Shown here piece by piece: positions 49,727-61,713 of a DNA stretch of 64,000 nt. Positions within the stretch are counted from its first letter, which is position 1. The number at the start of each line of letters is the position of its first letter. The notes under the pieces are model-generated. The model did not search any database. It was given only the letters and a program-made list of their open reading frames with translations, and was not told the origin of the DNA. Source of the stretch: Parvularia atlantis (lineage: Eukaryota > Opisthokonta > Rotosphaerida); NCBI GenBank assembly GCA_943704415.1, contig CALSCO010002273.1:1-64000 (forward strand). Direction: 5' to 3'. The position numbers were made by a program, and so were the translations under genes.

Positions 49727-52211
49727 ATGCTCGTGAAACCGTGCGTCTCAGGTGCAGTGTTGTTGCTGGTGCTCGCGCCGGCCGCGCTCGGTGCGTCCTG
49801 TGCGCCTGTTTGCGCACATGCACGGCTGACACCGACGACGGCGGGCCCAGCGACGTGCCCGGCGAGCTACGCTGTGCGCGTGACCGGCGGCGCGTTCGCG
49901 TTCGAGGGCAGCAACCAGTTCACCTTTGACCGCTCGCCCAGCCTCGTCCTCTTCGTCGGCAAGGTGAAGCCGCGCCCCACGTGCGCCCATCGCGCCTGCT
50001 CACCGCACCACCGCACCAGACGTACACGTTCACCGCGGCCGACACGTCGCTGACGGCCGAGCCGCTGGCGTTCTTCGCGACGGCCGGCAACGCCACTGGC
50101 GACCTCTGCGCCGGCAGCCCCGTACGCCGCCTCACTGGCATTGCGGGCGCTGATCAGCGCACGACCAGGCGCGATGCACGACCGCCGGCACATACCCGCT
50201 CAAGGGCGCGGCCGGGTCCAAGTTCTCGGTCGTGGCCACGCCGGCGCTGCGTAACGTGTCCGTCTCGTACGGCTCGAGCAACGCCGGCGGCATCTGGGGC
50301 AACAGCGTGCAGGTGTACGGTGCGCGCGCGCACGGGTGGCGGCGTGTGGTGCTGCCGGCTCACACGCACGCGACAGACGGCACGACGTACGGACGGTGGG
50401 TGGCGCTCGCGCTCGGCATCATCATCGTCGCGTGGCTGTGCCTGTGCGCGACGCTCGCGTTCCTGCGCACCGACAAGCTGCGCTACACGGACGAGGGTCA
50501 GCGCGGCCGCCACTGTGACACGCAGTGGGCCGATCTCACGCTCGCACCCGCGCTGCAGTGCGGAACTGGTGGAACGAGCTCGGCAAGAGCACGCGGCGGC
50601 CTGGCATCATCCTTGCGTGGATGACGATCGTCTACGACTGCTTCCAGTTCATCACGTTCTCGTTCATTGCGGGCGTGCCATGGTTCCGCGGCACGGCGTC
50701 GACGTCCGAGGTGGCGCGCATCTGGCCGCGCCCATCGCCCGCGCTCACGCCCGTCGCCCGCGCTCACGCCCGTCGCCTGCGCTCACGCCCGTCGCCCGCG
50801 CTCACGCCCGTCGCCCGCGCTCACGCCCGTCGCCCGCGCTCACGCCCGTCGCCCGCGCTCACGCCCGTCGCCCGCGCTCACGCCCATCGCGCCAGATCAT
50901 CGTCAGCCTCGGCCTGGACCTGCGTGGCCTCGGCTTCCTGATCGTGTTCTGGTGTGGCCACCGCCACCGCCACGGCCGCCGTGCTGAATGTACGCGCACA
51001 CGCAGGGTCTTCGTGGGCATCTACGTGCTTGCGGGCGTGGCGCTCGGCCTGGGCGAGCTATACCTGCTGGTGCTGCGGCGCTTCTATGCGAGCAACAAGT
51101 CGCTCATTGTGCGGCCCGCGTGCGCCGGCGCCGCAAGCACGCCGTCTGACCGCATGCGCGCACGCGCGCGTGTTGCAGTGTGAGCAGGAGAAGCGCTTCG
51201 GCCGGTGGCGCATCTACGTCGAGCTGGTGCTGCTGTCGCTGCTCTTCGTGATCTGCATGCGCAACATGCTCAATATGGTGCGGCCACGCCACGCGTGCGT
51301 CCTGCGCCCGTGCTCACGCACGCACCCCACCCAGCTCTCGTGCGACTACGTCGACGGGCTGGACGGGTGCGTGGTCGAGGCTGAGATCGCGTGCTGGCAG
51401 GGCATCCACTGGCTCTACGCGGCGGTCGCGTTTATCATGATCATGACTGTGCTCCCGTTCACGTATTCGCACTACCTCACGGTGCGCTCTGCGTGCACGT
51501 CTGCCCTGTGCCGTGGCGCGACCCTGCTGTGCGCGCAGAAAAATGAGCGGTACGACCCGGCCGTCAAGTTCATCTCAAGGTGCGCCTCCCCCCTAAACCA
51601 TCGGCTGACATGACATGACGCCGAGTGCAGGTTCCAGGTGTTCAACACGACGATCAAGTTCGGCGTGTGCATCATTGTCGCGCAGTCGCGCATCGCGCCC
51701 TGGGCGTTCATCTCGATCCTGCTCGCGAGCCGCCTGATCGCGCTGTTTGCCAACCTGTGCGCTGCGCATGTGCATGAGCTCTACGCGTCTTGACGCGCCC
51801 GTGCCGGCAGGTCGCTCCAGCCATGCATTACGTGGCAGTCGGTCAATAACTTTAACACGGCCGCGCATGCCACAGAGGCATTCTGTACGCACGCGCGCGC
51901 GTCTGTGCCCTTGCGTTGACTGACGACTCGGACACGTGGCGAGGGCAGTTGCGATCATGGCCCTCGTGACCCTGCGCCTCAACAACCCCGACAGCTACAC
52001 CACGCTCGTTGTCGCACTCGTCCTTGCGCCGTTCGTCTTCCTTGTATTCTGGGTGCTCAACGCCAAGTACCAGGAGCAGCACCACAACTCACTCACGATC
52101 ACCTTTGGCGCCGTCGGCGAGGTCTTCACGAGCCCGTTCCGCTCGCGCCGCAGCCCTGCTCCCTCATCAGGCTCGTCGATGGAGCTGTTCTCGTTCGGGC
52201 GAAAAAAGTGA
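49727..52211 (+). CDS. Polytopic membrane protein with signal peptide and ectodomain
   Basis: A signal peptide (VSGAVLLLVLAPAALGA) precedes a beta-rich ectodomain of about 150 residues (YAVRVTGGAFAFEGSNQFTF, TYTFTAADTSLTAEPLAFFA, VVATPALRNVSVSYGSSNAG). About eight hydrophobic segments follow: WVALALGIIIVAWLCLCATL, DCFQFITFSFIAGVPWF, IIVSLGLDLRGLGFLIVFW, GIYVLAGVALGLGELYLLVL, VELVLLSLLFVICM and AAVAFIMIMTVLPFTY. The last two are FGVCIIVAQ/WAFISILLA and TLVVALVLAPFVFLVFWVL. The cytoplasmic tail is Ser/Arg-rich and ends FSFGRKK. I do not recognise the family; topology suggests a receptor, channel or transporter. An intron at 50711-50895 contains eight copies of a 19-base repeat. Confidence 0.7.
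50744..50895. repeat. 19-base intronic VNTR carrying the branch-site motif
   Basis: Eight copies of a 19-base unit, CTCACGCCCGTCGCCCGCG, begin at 50744, 50763, 50782, 50801, 50820, 50839, 50858 and 50877, with a variant base in the second copy. The array fills intron 50711-50895. Each unit contains CTCAC, the branch-site-like motif seen before the acceptors of other introns here. Confidence 0.95.
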
Positions 52212-52247
52212 TTGCGCACGCGAACGCGGCTGCTTTGTGTCGACACC

Positions 52248-52291
52248 ACGCACACACACAACACACACACACACGCATAAGCACACACAGC
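52248..52291. repeat. (CA)n-rich stretch between two convergent genes
   Basis: An imperfect CA dinucleotide run between the stop of the polytopic membrane protein (52211) and the stop of condensin G2 (52299). No terminator signal is otherwise visible in this gap. Confidence 0.85.
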
Positions 52292-52298
52292 CACGAGG

Positions 52299-55200
52299 CT
52301 ACTGCTGCGCTGCGGCCAGGGCGAGGCCGAAACGCGGCGCCGCCGTCGTGTACGAGCCCAGCCACGTCTTGAGCGGGCGCAGGTGTGCGGCGGCCTTGCC
52401 CGCCATCGCGTCGCCCAGCAGCTTGTCAGTCGCCGCCTTGGCCGCCGCAAAGCGCTGCACATCGTCGCTGGCGTCCTGCAGCGCCGTGTGCAGCTGCTGG
52501 TCGAGGGGTCAGCTGCCCGCGCTGCGCAAGTCCATGCGGCAGGCGTACCGCAGCAGCGTCGTCGCTCTCGGTCGCGCGCAGCACAAAGTGCACCGTCTCG
52601 GCAAACAGCACGCCGACCTGCAGCGCCAGCTCGCGCTAGCGCACACGGGCGCGCGTGAGAACTCCGACTGCGGCACGCCCAGCCGAGCGACGACGCACAG
52701 CAAGTACGACGATCTCGGCCGTGCCGGGCGCGAGCACGGTCTGCTGCGTCGCCTGCACGATCAGCTTGTTGATGCTTGGGAGCAGCGCGAGGTCGCCGGG
52801 CGCGTCCACTGGCGCAAGTGCGCGCGTCAGACACACGCACACGGGCGCGAGCACCGCACGCGGCACGCACGCTTGCTCGTCAGCCCGGCCACCGCCACGA
52901 CGCCGCGCAGCGTCTGCGCGAGCGACGACGCGCCCAGCACGCTGTACTCGACCGTGAGGCGCAGCAGCGGCGCGAGCAGGCGCGACACGGTCACATCCTG
53001 CCGTGGCCAGCAGGCGTTAGACGCGGCTGCTTCGCGGTCGCGCGCGCTCGGCGTGCCTTCTCGTGCAGGTTCGCGCTCTGCAGTTTGTCAAGGACCATGT
53101 CGACCAGCGCGGGCGGCTGTGCGCCGCGCGAAGGGGGCGTCAGCTGACGCTCCGTGAACGACAGCGGCCGCACCTGCACCGCGCCGCGCGTAGACGGCCC
53201 CCCGTCGGCGCCTGCGGCTTCGTGGTTGTCATCGGCGTCGTCGTGCTCGACTGTCGCGGTCAGGTTGCGGTGCGCCCACAGGTGCAAGTCAAACTTGGCG
53301 TGCAGGGTGAGCGCGCGCTCCAGGAAGGCGAGGAGGTCTGGAAGCCACAACAGCGTGCGAGCGTGAGCACACAGCGCACCGCGACACGCGCATTGCGGCG
53401 CCCACCGCTGTCGTTGAAGCGGCCCTGCGCGATCATCGCGTCCAACAGCTTCCACGACGCCGACAGCAGCTGCGACAGTGCCGCCACGGTGGCCTTGTCG
53501 CCCACGATGCGGTCGCGCGACTCGGGCGAACCCTGGCGTCGTCGTCAGACATGCCGCACTGCACACGCCTTCCAGGGGCGCACCAGCAGACGGCCGAGCA
53601 CGTCGAGCGCGTTCATCGTGTCAGCCACGTTGTCAATCACGACGGGCTCGTCCGCGGCCGTGCGCGCAGCCTTGCGTCCGCGCCCGCCCGTGGCACGCGC
53701 GGCGCTGGCGTCCGGCAGCGGCCCACCAAGCGGCGACGCGCGCAGCGTGCTGCGGGAGCCGCGCGTCAGTCCGCGAGCACTAAGCCCGTTGCTCAGCCGT
53801 GCCGCACCGGATCGCCAGGTTGAGCGTCTGCGTCATCTGGCCCGGCGTCGTCCACACGCCGGGCGCGTTGACCGACTCAAGCGGGCGCCGGTCAAACACG
53901 GCCGCGAGCGTCTGGGTGGTGCACGCTCGCGTGAGCACACATGCAGTAGTGCACCACGCCGTCGGCACCTTGTCCCGCTTTTTGTCCTTCTTGGCCACGA
54001 TCGCGCAGCTGTCGAGCGCGACAACGGCCAGCTCGAGCAGCGCGGCGTCGGTCTCGGGCGCCGCCGCCGATACCGCCGCCGCTGCCGCCTTGCCGCCTGC
54101 CGAGTTGCGCTTGCTCGGCTTATTCTCCTTGGCCGCGGTGGCGCCGGCCGCGGCGTCATACGCAGTCGCGTACATCTCCTGCTCGCGCATTGTGGCGTGA
54201 GATGCTTCTGCGGCGATGTGCGCGCGCGCGCACCTGCACGGCCGGCAGCAGCGCGTCAAAGCTGACAACCTGCGGCAGGTAGAAGTAGAACGTGCGCGCG
54301 GCGGCGGCATTCTTCTCCACCAGGACGCGCGCACGCTCGATCTGGTGCGGGCGCAAGTGTGAGCGCGCATGGCTATCAGGAGCGCCGCGGCGCACCTGCA
54401 CGGGCACGGGCTTGTTGGTCGGGAAGAACGAGTTGAGCAGCAGCTTGACAAGCCGCCGGTTGACCTTTGGGCCGTCCTTGGCCAGCTGCGCGAGCAGGCG
54501 CGGGATCTCGACAATGTCCCAGAAGCTATCGCCACACGCGCACGCAAGTGAGCATTGACCGCGCCGTTGCGGGGCTGCCGCACGCACCGGATCTCGGGCG
54601 CCGCCTTGACGGCCAGCAGCAAGTCGGCCATGGCCACGCGCACGCGCTCCGAGTTGTCGTGCATGAGCGGCGCGAGACGTTGCAGCGGGGCTGCACGCAT
54701 GCGCGCGAGTGAGTGAGGGACGCACACGGTCAAGAGCCGCCGCGGCCGCACCCTTGAGCGAGGTGTGGCTTAGCGGCGCGTGGTTGACGATGTAGGCCAT
54801 GCCGTTGACGACCGCGACACGCACGCCGGCGTCGCTCACGTCGAACGCGAGCTGCTCGGTGATCTTCTTGAGGAAGTCGACGATGACCACGGACGGGATG
54901 AGCTCCCAAAACACGGCCAGGACGCGGCACACGCCCTCGACGCCCGTCTGGCGCACGACCGGGCTGTCGTCGTTGAGCAGGTCCTGCACGCACGTACGTC
55001 GCGTGAGCACGGAGGGAAGGACGGTCGAAAGCGCGTGCGCACCGCGAGCGTGTCAAACTGGCGCTGCATCTGCTCATCGACGTCGGCCTGCGCCGCGGCC
55101 GGATTGCGCAGCGGGAAGGCGTCGATGAGGATGGTGGCGGCGTTCTTGCGCACTGCGGGGCCAGCCAGGTGCGTCGGTGGCAGTGCGTGGGGCGCACGAG

Positions 55201-56693
55201 GACGCACCGGTCGGGTTGGCCACCTTGAGTGCACGCCACAAAATGGGCTCGTACAGGCGGAACAGCATTTCGTCGACCTGGCCTTCCGGTCAGCAGCGCA
55301 GACAGACTCGCAAAAGGCAACGCACCCCCGCCTGCGTCTTGCTCGAGTGGAAGGTGTCGAGGATCTTGCGCAGGCGCGCGGCCATGCTCATGCCGCTGAA
55401 CAGGGCCGTCGTCGCGTGCACTGCGCGGTTCATCAGGTCCTGCAGGCAGTCGTACTCTGCACGCGACCGTGAGCGTTGTGTAGGGCCGAGCGCGCCGCAC
55501 GCCGTGCGCGCACCTAGCTTGGTCAGCAGCGCGCCCTCGGCGCCGCGCCACGCCTTGAACAGGATCTCGCCAAGGGCTTCCAGCGTGCTCTTGGACGCGC
55601 CGGGGATCTGGTTGCGCATGGCGACGTAGATTTGGTCCACGAGCGGCGTGTGCAAGCCCATGGCGTAGACCTTTGCCGGCCGAGCGCGTCAGCAGCCGGG
55701 TGCAACGCGCAAGCGTGCAGCGCACCAGGAACTTGCGCCCTTCGGCTGTGGTGAGGAACTGCGGGTGGATGTACGCGTGCAAGATCAGGTTCTTGAGCGA
55801 CTGCGAGCTCGCGTCGCCAAAGTCGAGCAGCTGCAGGGCCTGGCGCATGCCGTAGACGCGCTTGACGTCTGCGATTCGCGCAAGACGAGACGTAAGCGGC
55901 ATAAGTGTGCGCCACGGCCGCGCGCACCGATCGCCTTGCTGTTGTCCTGCAGCGCCTGCAGCAGCAGGTACGACACGGTCTGCGGCGCGACGAGCTCGTG
56001 CTGCGGCGCGCCGGCGACGAACCACGCCTCGCACGCCGCGGCCATGCCCGGGACAAGGTGCCGCGTCGCGTCGTGCTCGAAGCGGAAGAGGCAGTCTGCG
56101 CGTCCCTCACCGCGTGTCAGCATCGCGCCGCGGCCGCCAACGCGCGCACCGTGGAAGTTTTGCACAGCGTGCGCGAGCCCTGCCGGCGGCGTGCCCGCGA
56201 GCGCATCGGGCTGGTCCAGGTACGTCTTGACGCCGGCGATCACCGCCGCGTACAGCTCGATTGCCTGCCGCTCGCCACCGTGAGCGGATGCACACGCAGC
56301 AGCAGCAGCGCACATCGGCCGGGCTCGCATCGGCTTCGGACGCGTCCTCTGGCTCTGGCAGGACGTGCTCTGCCGTGGCGAGGAGCTGCGCGATCTTGCC
56401 AAACATCTCCTCCTGTGCCGCGCCCTCCTTCTGTCAGCACGACGACGGTGACGACGACGACGACGACGTTCGCAGGGGCGCGCAGGACGCGCCTTGGCCG
56501 CGTTCGTCTTAGTCCACAGCGCGTCGCCGCCGGCCTCGAGCGCGTCCGTGAGCGCGCGCATCGTCACGAGCTCGCCCCAGCGCGCAGCCTTGCCACGGGC
56601 GCGCTTGCCCTCGGGCGCGGCGGGTGCGGCGGGCTCTGGCGCGGCGTCGGGTGCGGCGCTCTTCTTGCGCGAGGCAGTGCGGCGCGGCGGCAT
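52299..56693 (-). CDS. NCAPG2: Condensin II subunit G2 (NCAPG2)
   Basis: A HEAT-repeat subunit of condensin II, which compacts chromosomes. The diagnostic block is LLNDDSPVVRQTGVEGVCRV, LAVFWELIPSVVIVDFLKKI, TEQLAFDVSDAGVRVAVVNG, APLMHDNSERVRVAMADLLL and SFWDIVEIPRLLAQLAKDGP, then VNRRLVKLLLNSFFPTNK. These align in order with animal and plant NCAPG2 and not with condensin I G. N-terminal segments (YLLLQALQDNSKAIGARG, RQALQLLDFGDASSQSLKNL, LEALGEILFKAWRGAEGALL) also fit. The first 30 residues are basic and Ala/Pro-rich, possibly a nuclear signal. More than a dozen introns interrupt it. The C-terminal quarter is less conserved, ends FGLALAAAQQ, and its exon joins are the least certain part. Confidence 0.87.
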
Positions 56694-56763
56694 CGTTCAA
56701 ACGCGCTTCGTAACGGTTTTGCGCGCGCACGCGGCCACACTGGCAGGCGCCTGTCTACGTTTC

Positions 56764-57964
56764 TCACTGGTCGCCGCGACGCGCGCGTTTGCTCGTAGGC
56801 GAGCCCTCCGCGACAGTGTTCGTGGCATCGGCCGCGGCCGCGGTGTTGTCGTCGTCCATGATGAGCACGCAGCGGTAGCGCACGGTGTTGTTGCGCAGCT
56901 TGTCCATGCCCTCGTTGCAGCGCGACCACGGCAGCGTCTCGATCTGCTCGCACGCGGCCGTGAGAGCGATGAGCCACGCGGCGGGAGGCGTGCGGGCACA
57001 GCACGCACGGTCGGCAGGATCTTGTGCTGGGCACAGAAGTGGAGCATCTCTTCGATCTCGCTCGGGCTGCCGATCATCGTGCCCGTGATGACCAGGTTGC
57101 GGCCGAGCACGAGCGACGGTTTGAACGAGAGCGGCTGGGGCGGCGCGCCAACGGTGACGAACGTGCCGCGGCTCTGGATCATCGAGAGCATCTGGTGTCG
57201 GCCGCGGTGGCGTTGCGTCGGCACGCGAGCAGCAGGAGCGAGCTGACACGCGCACCTGCGGCAGGTCGATCGGCGCCGAGGCCGTGTTGAGGATGACGTG
57301 GAAGTAGTGGCGGTGCGCGGTGATCTGCTGCGCGTCGGTCACGAGCAGGAAGCGCGCGGCGCCAAACTTGCGATGCGTGTGGGTTCAGCGAGCGTGCATC
57401 AAGGTCAAGCGGCGACGGCCACCTCGCGGGCCTCGGCCTCCTTGTGCGCCGACGTAGAGATGGCCGTGACCTCGGCGCCCATCGCCGCGGCCATCTGTAG
57501 GCCGAGGTGGCCAAGGCCTGGCGCCGCGTTTGTCAGTGAGGCGAGGCGCGCGAGCCCGGGCGCACCGCCGATGCCGACGACGCCGACGCGCATGCCCGGC
57601 GCGACCTTGGCGTACTTGAGCGGCGTGTAGACGGTCACGCCGGCGCAGAGCAGCGGCGCGGCGGCGTCCGAGGGCAGCGACTCGGGCACGGGCACGGCAA
57701 AGTGCTCATGCACGCGGTGGTAACGCGCGTAGCCGCCCTGGGTAACGTAGCCGTCGGGCATGCGCATGCCGTACGTCTCGACGATGCGGTCGCAGTAGTT
57801 TTCGTGCTGCGTCTTGCACAGCTCGCAGCTGCGTGTGCCAACTTCAGCGAGCAAAGGGAGCTCGGCACGGCGCGCACCTCGCGCACGAGAACGCCTGCGG
57901 GCCCACGCCCACGCGCTGGCCGACCTTGAGGCGCGTTACCTTGGGGCCGACCTGGGTGATCTGC

Positions 57965-58043
<79 letters not shown>

Positions 58044-58432
58044 GGCACAAGATTAGCTAGCAGGCGCGACGACGACGAAGGACGCACGATGCCGACGATC
58101 TCGTGGCCCGGCACGACCGGCCACGGGCGGTCGCCCCACTCGCCGTCTGCACGCGTGCACCGTGCGATGAGACGGAGCGACGTGGCCGCGCGCACCCGCC
58201 GCACCGATCGTGTGCAGGTCGCTGTGGCACTGGCCGCAGTGCGTGACCTGCAGCTCGATGTCGTCGTCGCCGAGCTGATTCGCTCCTTCGGCTCAGGCGC
58301 GCGCGGCCCCCCCTCGCGCGCCCGACCGCGCACCGCACGCAGCTCGAACGTCCACGGCTTGAGGCCCTGCTTGGCGCCGTGGGCGGCGAACGCCTTGGCC
58401 TGGTTCGCGGCGGCGGCGGGCGGCACGGCCAT
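56764..58432 (-). CDS. Zinc alcohol dehydrogenase, cinnamyl-alcohol-dehydrogenase type
   Basis: An NADP-dependent medium-chain dehydrogenase that reduces aldehydes, close to yeast ADH6, bacterial YahK and plant CAD. Motifs in order: LQVTHCGQCHSDLHTIG (catalytic zinc Cys), PWPVVPGHEIVGIV (zinc His-Glu), KVGQRVGVGPQAFSC, CELCKTQHENYC (structural zinc), GYVTQGGYARYHRV and PLLCAGVTVYTPLKY. The NADP loop is GVVGIGGLGHLGLQMAAAMG, interrupted by an intron within GIGG/GLGHLG, followed by FVTVGAPPQPLSF and LVITGTMIGSPSEIEEML. An intron in the middle carries a 75-base CA repeat (57968-58042). The C-terminal extension is acidic then basic (SKRARRGDQ), longer than usual. Confidence 0.92.
57968..58042. 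repeat. 75-base (TG)n microsatellite in an intron
   Basis: Uninterrupted TG on the plus strand, so CA in the transcript of the alcohol dehydrogenase. As in the aspartokinase gene, it lies between the likely branch site and the CAG acceptor of the intron. Confidence 0.95.
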
Positions 58433-58572
58433 TTGCGATCGGAAACTTCCGCGGCCGCGTGGCCCTGCCGATTGCTTCGTTCGACCTTTGCACTTGGGCC
58501 CGACAAGAACAACACGGAGGAGCGACAGGGTGGTGGTGGTAGTGGTGGTAGCGCGCACGGGGCGGGGCGCGT

Positions 58573-59328
58573 TCAGCACGCGCAGCCTTTGTCTGCCCCG
58601 ACCGGCACCGCGTCCTGCGCGAGGTTGATGCCCTCCTTCTTTTGGCTGGCCATGGCGAGGTCGAGCGGGACCTTGGCGGCTGCGCGGGTCGTCAGTGTCG
58701 GCCGCTGTGCAAGCGCGCACGCGAGTGAAGGGCGGCGCACCGATGTCGGCAAACAGCTCGGCGATGCCCACGTTATCTTTGGCGGACGTCTCGGCATAAA
58801 GCAGGCCGGCCTCGGACGCGTACGCCTCGGCCTCCTGCGCGGCGCTGTGAGCACGCGACGTGCCAGGCATGAGTGTGTGCGGCACACACCTGCGTCGACA
58901 CCTCGCGCTTGCTCGCGAGGTCGACCTTGTTGCCGGCAAGGGCGATGACGATGCTCGGCGCGGCTTGCCTTTGCAGCTCCTTGACCCACGACTTGGCCTT
59001 GATGAGCGACTCCTGCGCGACTCCCCGCATCCGTCAGCCTGCGAGCTGCGGGCGCACGCGCACGATCGGCGGGCGGGCGGGCGGGCGGGCGCACCGCGCT
59101 GGTGATGTCAAACACGACGACGGCTGCGTGGGCATTGCTGCAAGCGACGGCGAGTGCATCAGCACACACGCGCGCAAGGCGAGAACCCGCACCGGTAGTA
59201 CATCGGCGCGAGCGAGTGGAAGCGCTCCTGCCCGGCCGTGTCCCAAAACTCAAACTTGATCGTCTTGTCCCCGACCTCGACCTTCTGCGTCAGGAAGGCG
59301 GCTGCGACGGGGTGTCAGCCTCGGAGCG

Positions 59329-59361
<33 letters not shown>

Positions 59362-59577
59362 CACCGCCGATGGTCGGCTCCCTGTTCTCCGTGAACTCGT
59401 TCGAGACGAAGCGCAGCACCTGACAGTCCCGCGTTGGCGTGCGTACGCGTGTCGACGTCCGCGCACCATGCTCGACTTGCCCACGGCCGCCTCGCCAAGC
59501 AGCACGAGCTTGACGTTGACGGGCTTGACGCCGCGCGTGGGCGACGTCGGCACGGTGGCCTTGGGCCGGGCAGCCAT
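58573..59577 (-). CDS. Rab5-like small GTPase
   Basis: An endosomal Rab-family GTPase. The G motifs are intact: [14 protein letters not shown] (P-loop), [13 protein letters not shown] (switch I, joined across an intron), [21 protein letters not shown] (switch II), [16 protein letters not shown] and [16 protein letters not shown]. The switch sequences and [20 protein letters not shown] are characteristic of the Rab5/21/22 group. The protein ends KGCAC, a CxC double-geranylgeranylation signal, where Rab5 normally ends in CCxN-type motifs. The intron inside switch I begins GTGCG and then carries a CTG triplet run near 59332-59361. The ATG at 59577 gives a 20-residue leader before the P-loop strand. 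Confidence 0.9.
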
Positions 59578-60047
59578 TGCACGACGACGGAGCGGCTGCG
59601 CGACGCACACGTCATCCACGCGGCGAACGCTTCCGCACGGTCCACCACGGCGCCCGCGCACACGCCCTCCCACCCCGCGCACATGTACCGCGCGCACACG
59701 AGCCGCCCCGCGCCGACGGCAGCGGCACAACGCGTGCGCGGTGCGTCGTCGCGTGCGGCGCAACGCGGACGTATGCGCGCACCAGCAGTGCACAAAACGC
59801 GCAAACGCGCGAGCGCGGCAGCAGCAGGTGCCACACGCTGCCCGCACACAGCCACACGCACAGCCGCACGGCACACGCACGCGGCGCACGCGGCGCACGC
59901 GGCGCACGCGGCGCACGCGAGCGCGACCGTGCGGCGGCGCATGCTCTGCTTCGAGAAGCGTCGAGAAGCGTCTGTGGTCAGTGTTGTGGCCCCCGATGGC
60001 GCGCTTGGTCGAGGTGCGCTGGCCCCGCGGGGGGGGCCCTGCGCGAG
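59578..60047. other. Longest divergent intergenic region, with 9-base repeats
   Basis: Separates the Rab5-like and Smaug-like start codons. Its main visible structure is four tandem copies of GCGGCGCAC at 59881-59916 and scattered GCACACGCAC units before them. Frames are open on both strands but give Arg/His/Ala shadows of the repeats. It presumably holds both promoters and 5' leaders. Confidence 0.5.
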
Positions 60048-61674
60048 ATGGCCGACCCGCACGGCACACAACCCGCGCAGATCCGCGCGGCCATCGACGC
60101 GCTCGCGCCGCACGAGCGCGCGGTGCTGGTGTGCGCTGTCGAGGTGATCCCGGTCGAGCGCGACGCGGCCGACGAGCGCACCGCGAACGACGCCGGTGCG
60201 CGCTTGCTTGTCCCCCCCCCCCCCCCCCCGTCTTTGTGCTGCTGGTGCCTGACCCGGACCGCACAGACGCGCTGCGCGCCGCACTAGCCGAAAGTGAGCG
60301 CGCGCCGCTCGACGACGTGCTGGCGCTGCTGCGGCGCATGGTGCGTGCAGGGGATTGCGCGCGGTTGACGTGCGGGTCTCACGGTCGCGCCAGATCCCGG
60401 CATTGCGCCGTGACAGCGCCGCCTGCGCTGCCATGCTGGTCGGCCACGTCGTCGCGCTGCCGGCGGCCGCGGCGCGCAGCGGGCAGCGCCTCGCCGACGC
60501 CGGCGCGCTGGACGCGTTGCGCAGTGTCGTCGCGATGCTCGTCGTGCACCCGGCCGTCGCACCCGCGCAGGCCGCGCATCTGCGCGACGTGCTGGCCGTG
60601 CTCGCGACGCGCACCGCGGCTGACGCGCTCGAGAGTACCGGATACCCGGCGCCGCCCACCGAGCTGCAGACGTCGCCGCCGGCCAAGCTGCCGCTCGCAC
60701 GGCGCACGTCGGGCACGCTGTCGGCCGCCGCGGCCGTCAGCCCCGAGTCAATCGTGCTCGCGCCCGCGCGCCCGTTCCGGCGGCAGAGCGCTGAGGAGCG
60801 GGCGGCGGCTGTGGCGGCGGCAGCGTCGGCCGCACCCGCGTCCGTCGGCGGCCCCGGCCGGTCCATCTGGACGCCGATGACGGGCCTGGGCGCGCCCAAC
60901 GGGCGGCCGGAGAACGGCTTTGCGCAGAGCGACGTGTACCTGCCGCCGTTCAAGCAGGTCGGCATGGCCAAGAGCCGCAGCGTCGAGTTCCACAGGCTGG
61001 CGCGCGACGAAGAGCTCGCGGACGACTTTGACGAGCCGAGCGGCCGCGGCGTCGGCGGCATCGGCGGCGGGATGACGCAGCAGACGCATCGCGGGGCGAC
61101 CGGGCGGGGCGAGGCGACGACGGACCCGCGCGACGTGGCGCGGCCAGGCGTGCCGGCGCCACTGCATGTACCGAGCCCGTTCGGCACCGCGCAGTTCAAC
61201 CCGCCGATGTCGCCGCGCAGCATGCGCCGGGCCGCGTCGTCGACATCGCTCTCGTCGCAAGTCTTTGGCGGCGCTAGCGGTGGCGGTGGTGGCGGCGGCG
61301 GTTTTGGGCGTGACCGCGACTGGTCATCCGAGCGTGTGACGCAGAGCGGCCGGGCGACACCACAGAGCGGCCGCACCACACCCTTGGCACCATACAGCTC
61401 TCCCGGCTACCACGCCGGCGGCAACGGCGGCGGCAGCGGCAGTGGGCAGGGCCGCTCGCTGCGCCGCTCGATCGTCAGCGGCGTGGGCGTGTCGGGCGCG
61501 GCGGCGGCGGCGGCGGCCTCGGCCTCGGTGGACGAGTCGCGTCTGCTGGTACAGCCGATCTTGCAACAGCAGCAGCAGACACCGCCGCCGCCGCTGGCCG
61601 GCATGCGTGGCATGAAGCACGCCGCGAGTACGACCATGCTCGAGATCCTGCCGCGGCACCAGCAGGAGCAGATG

Positions 61675-61713
<39 letters not shown>

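Noticed and set aside
50736-50895. Short direct repeats that might suggest a CRISPR array.
   Set aside because: The units are contiguous with no spacers and the locus is a eukaryotic intron.
60230-60270. Frame FVLLVPDPDRT as part of the Smaug-like protein.
   Set aside because: It falls between a GTGCGC donor and a CTGAC-CAG acceptor, after a poly-C run, so it is read as intron.
59250-61379. Minus-strand open frame of 709 codons opposite the Smaug-like gene.
   Set aside because: Arg/Ala/Cys-rich shadow; the plus strand carries a recognisable SAM domain and in-frame introns.
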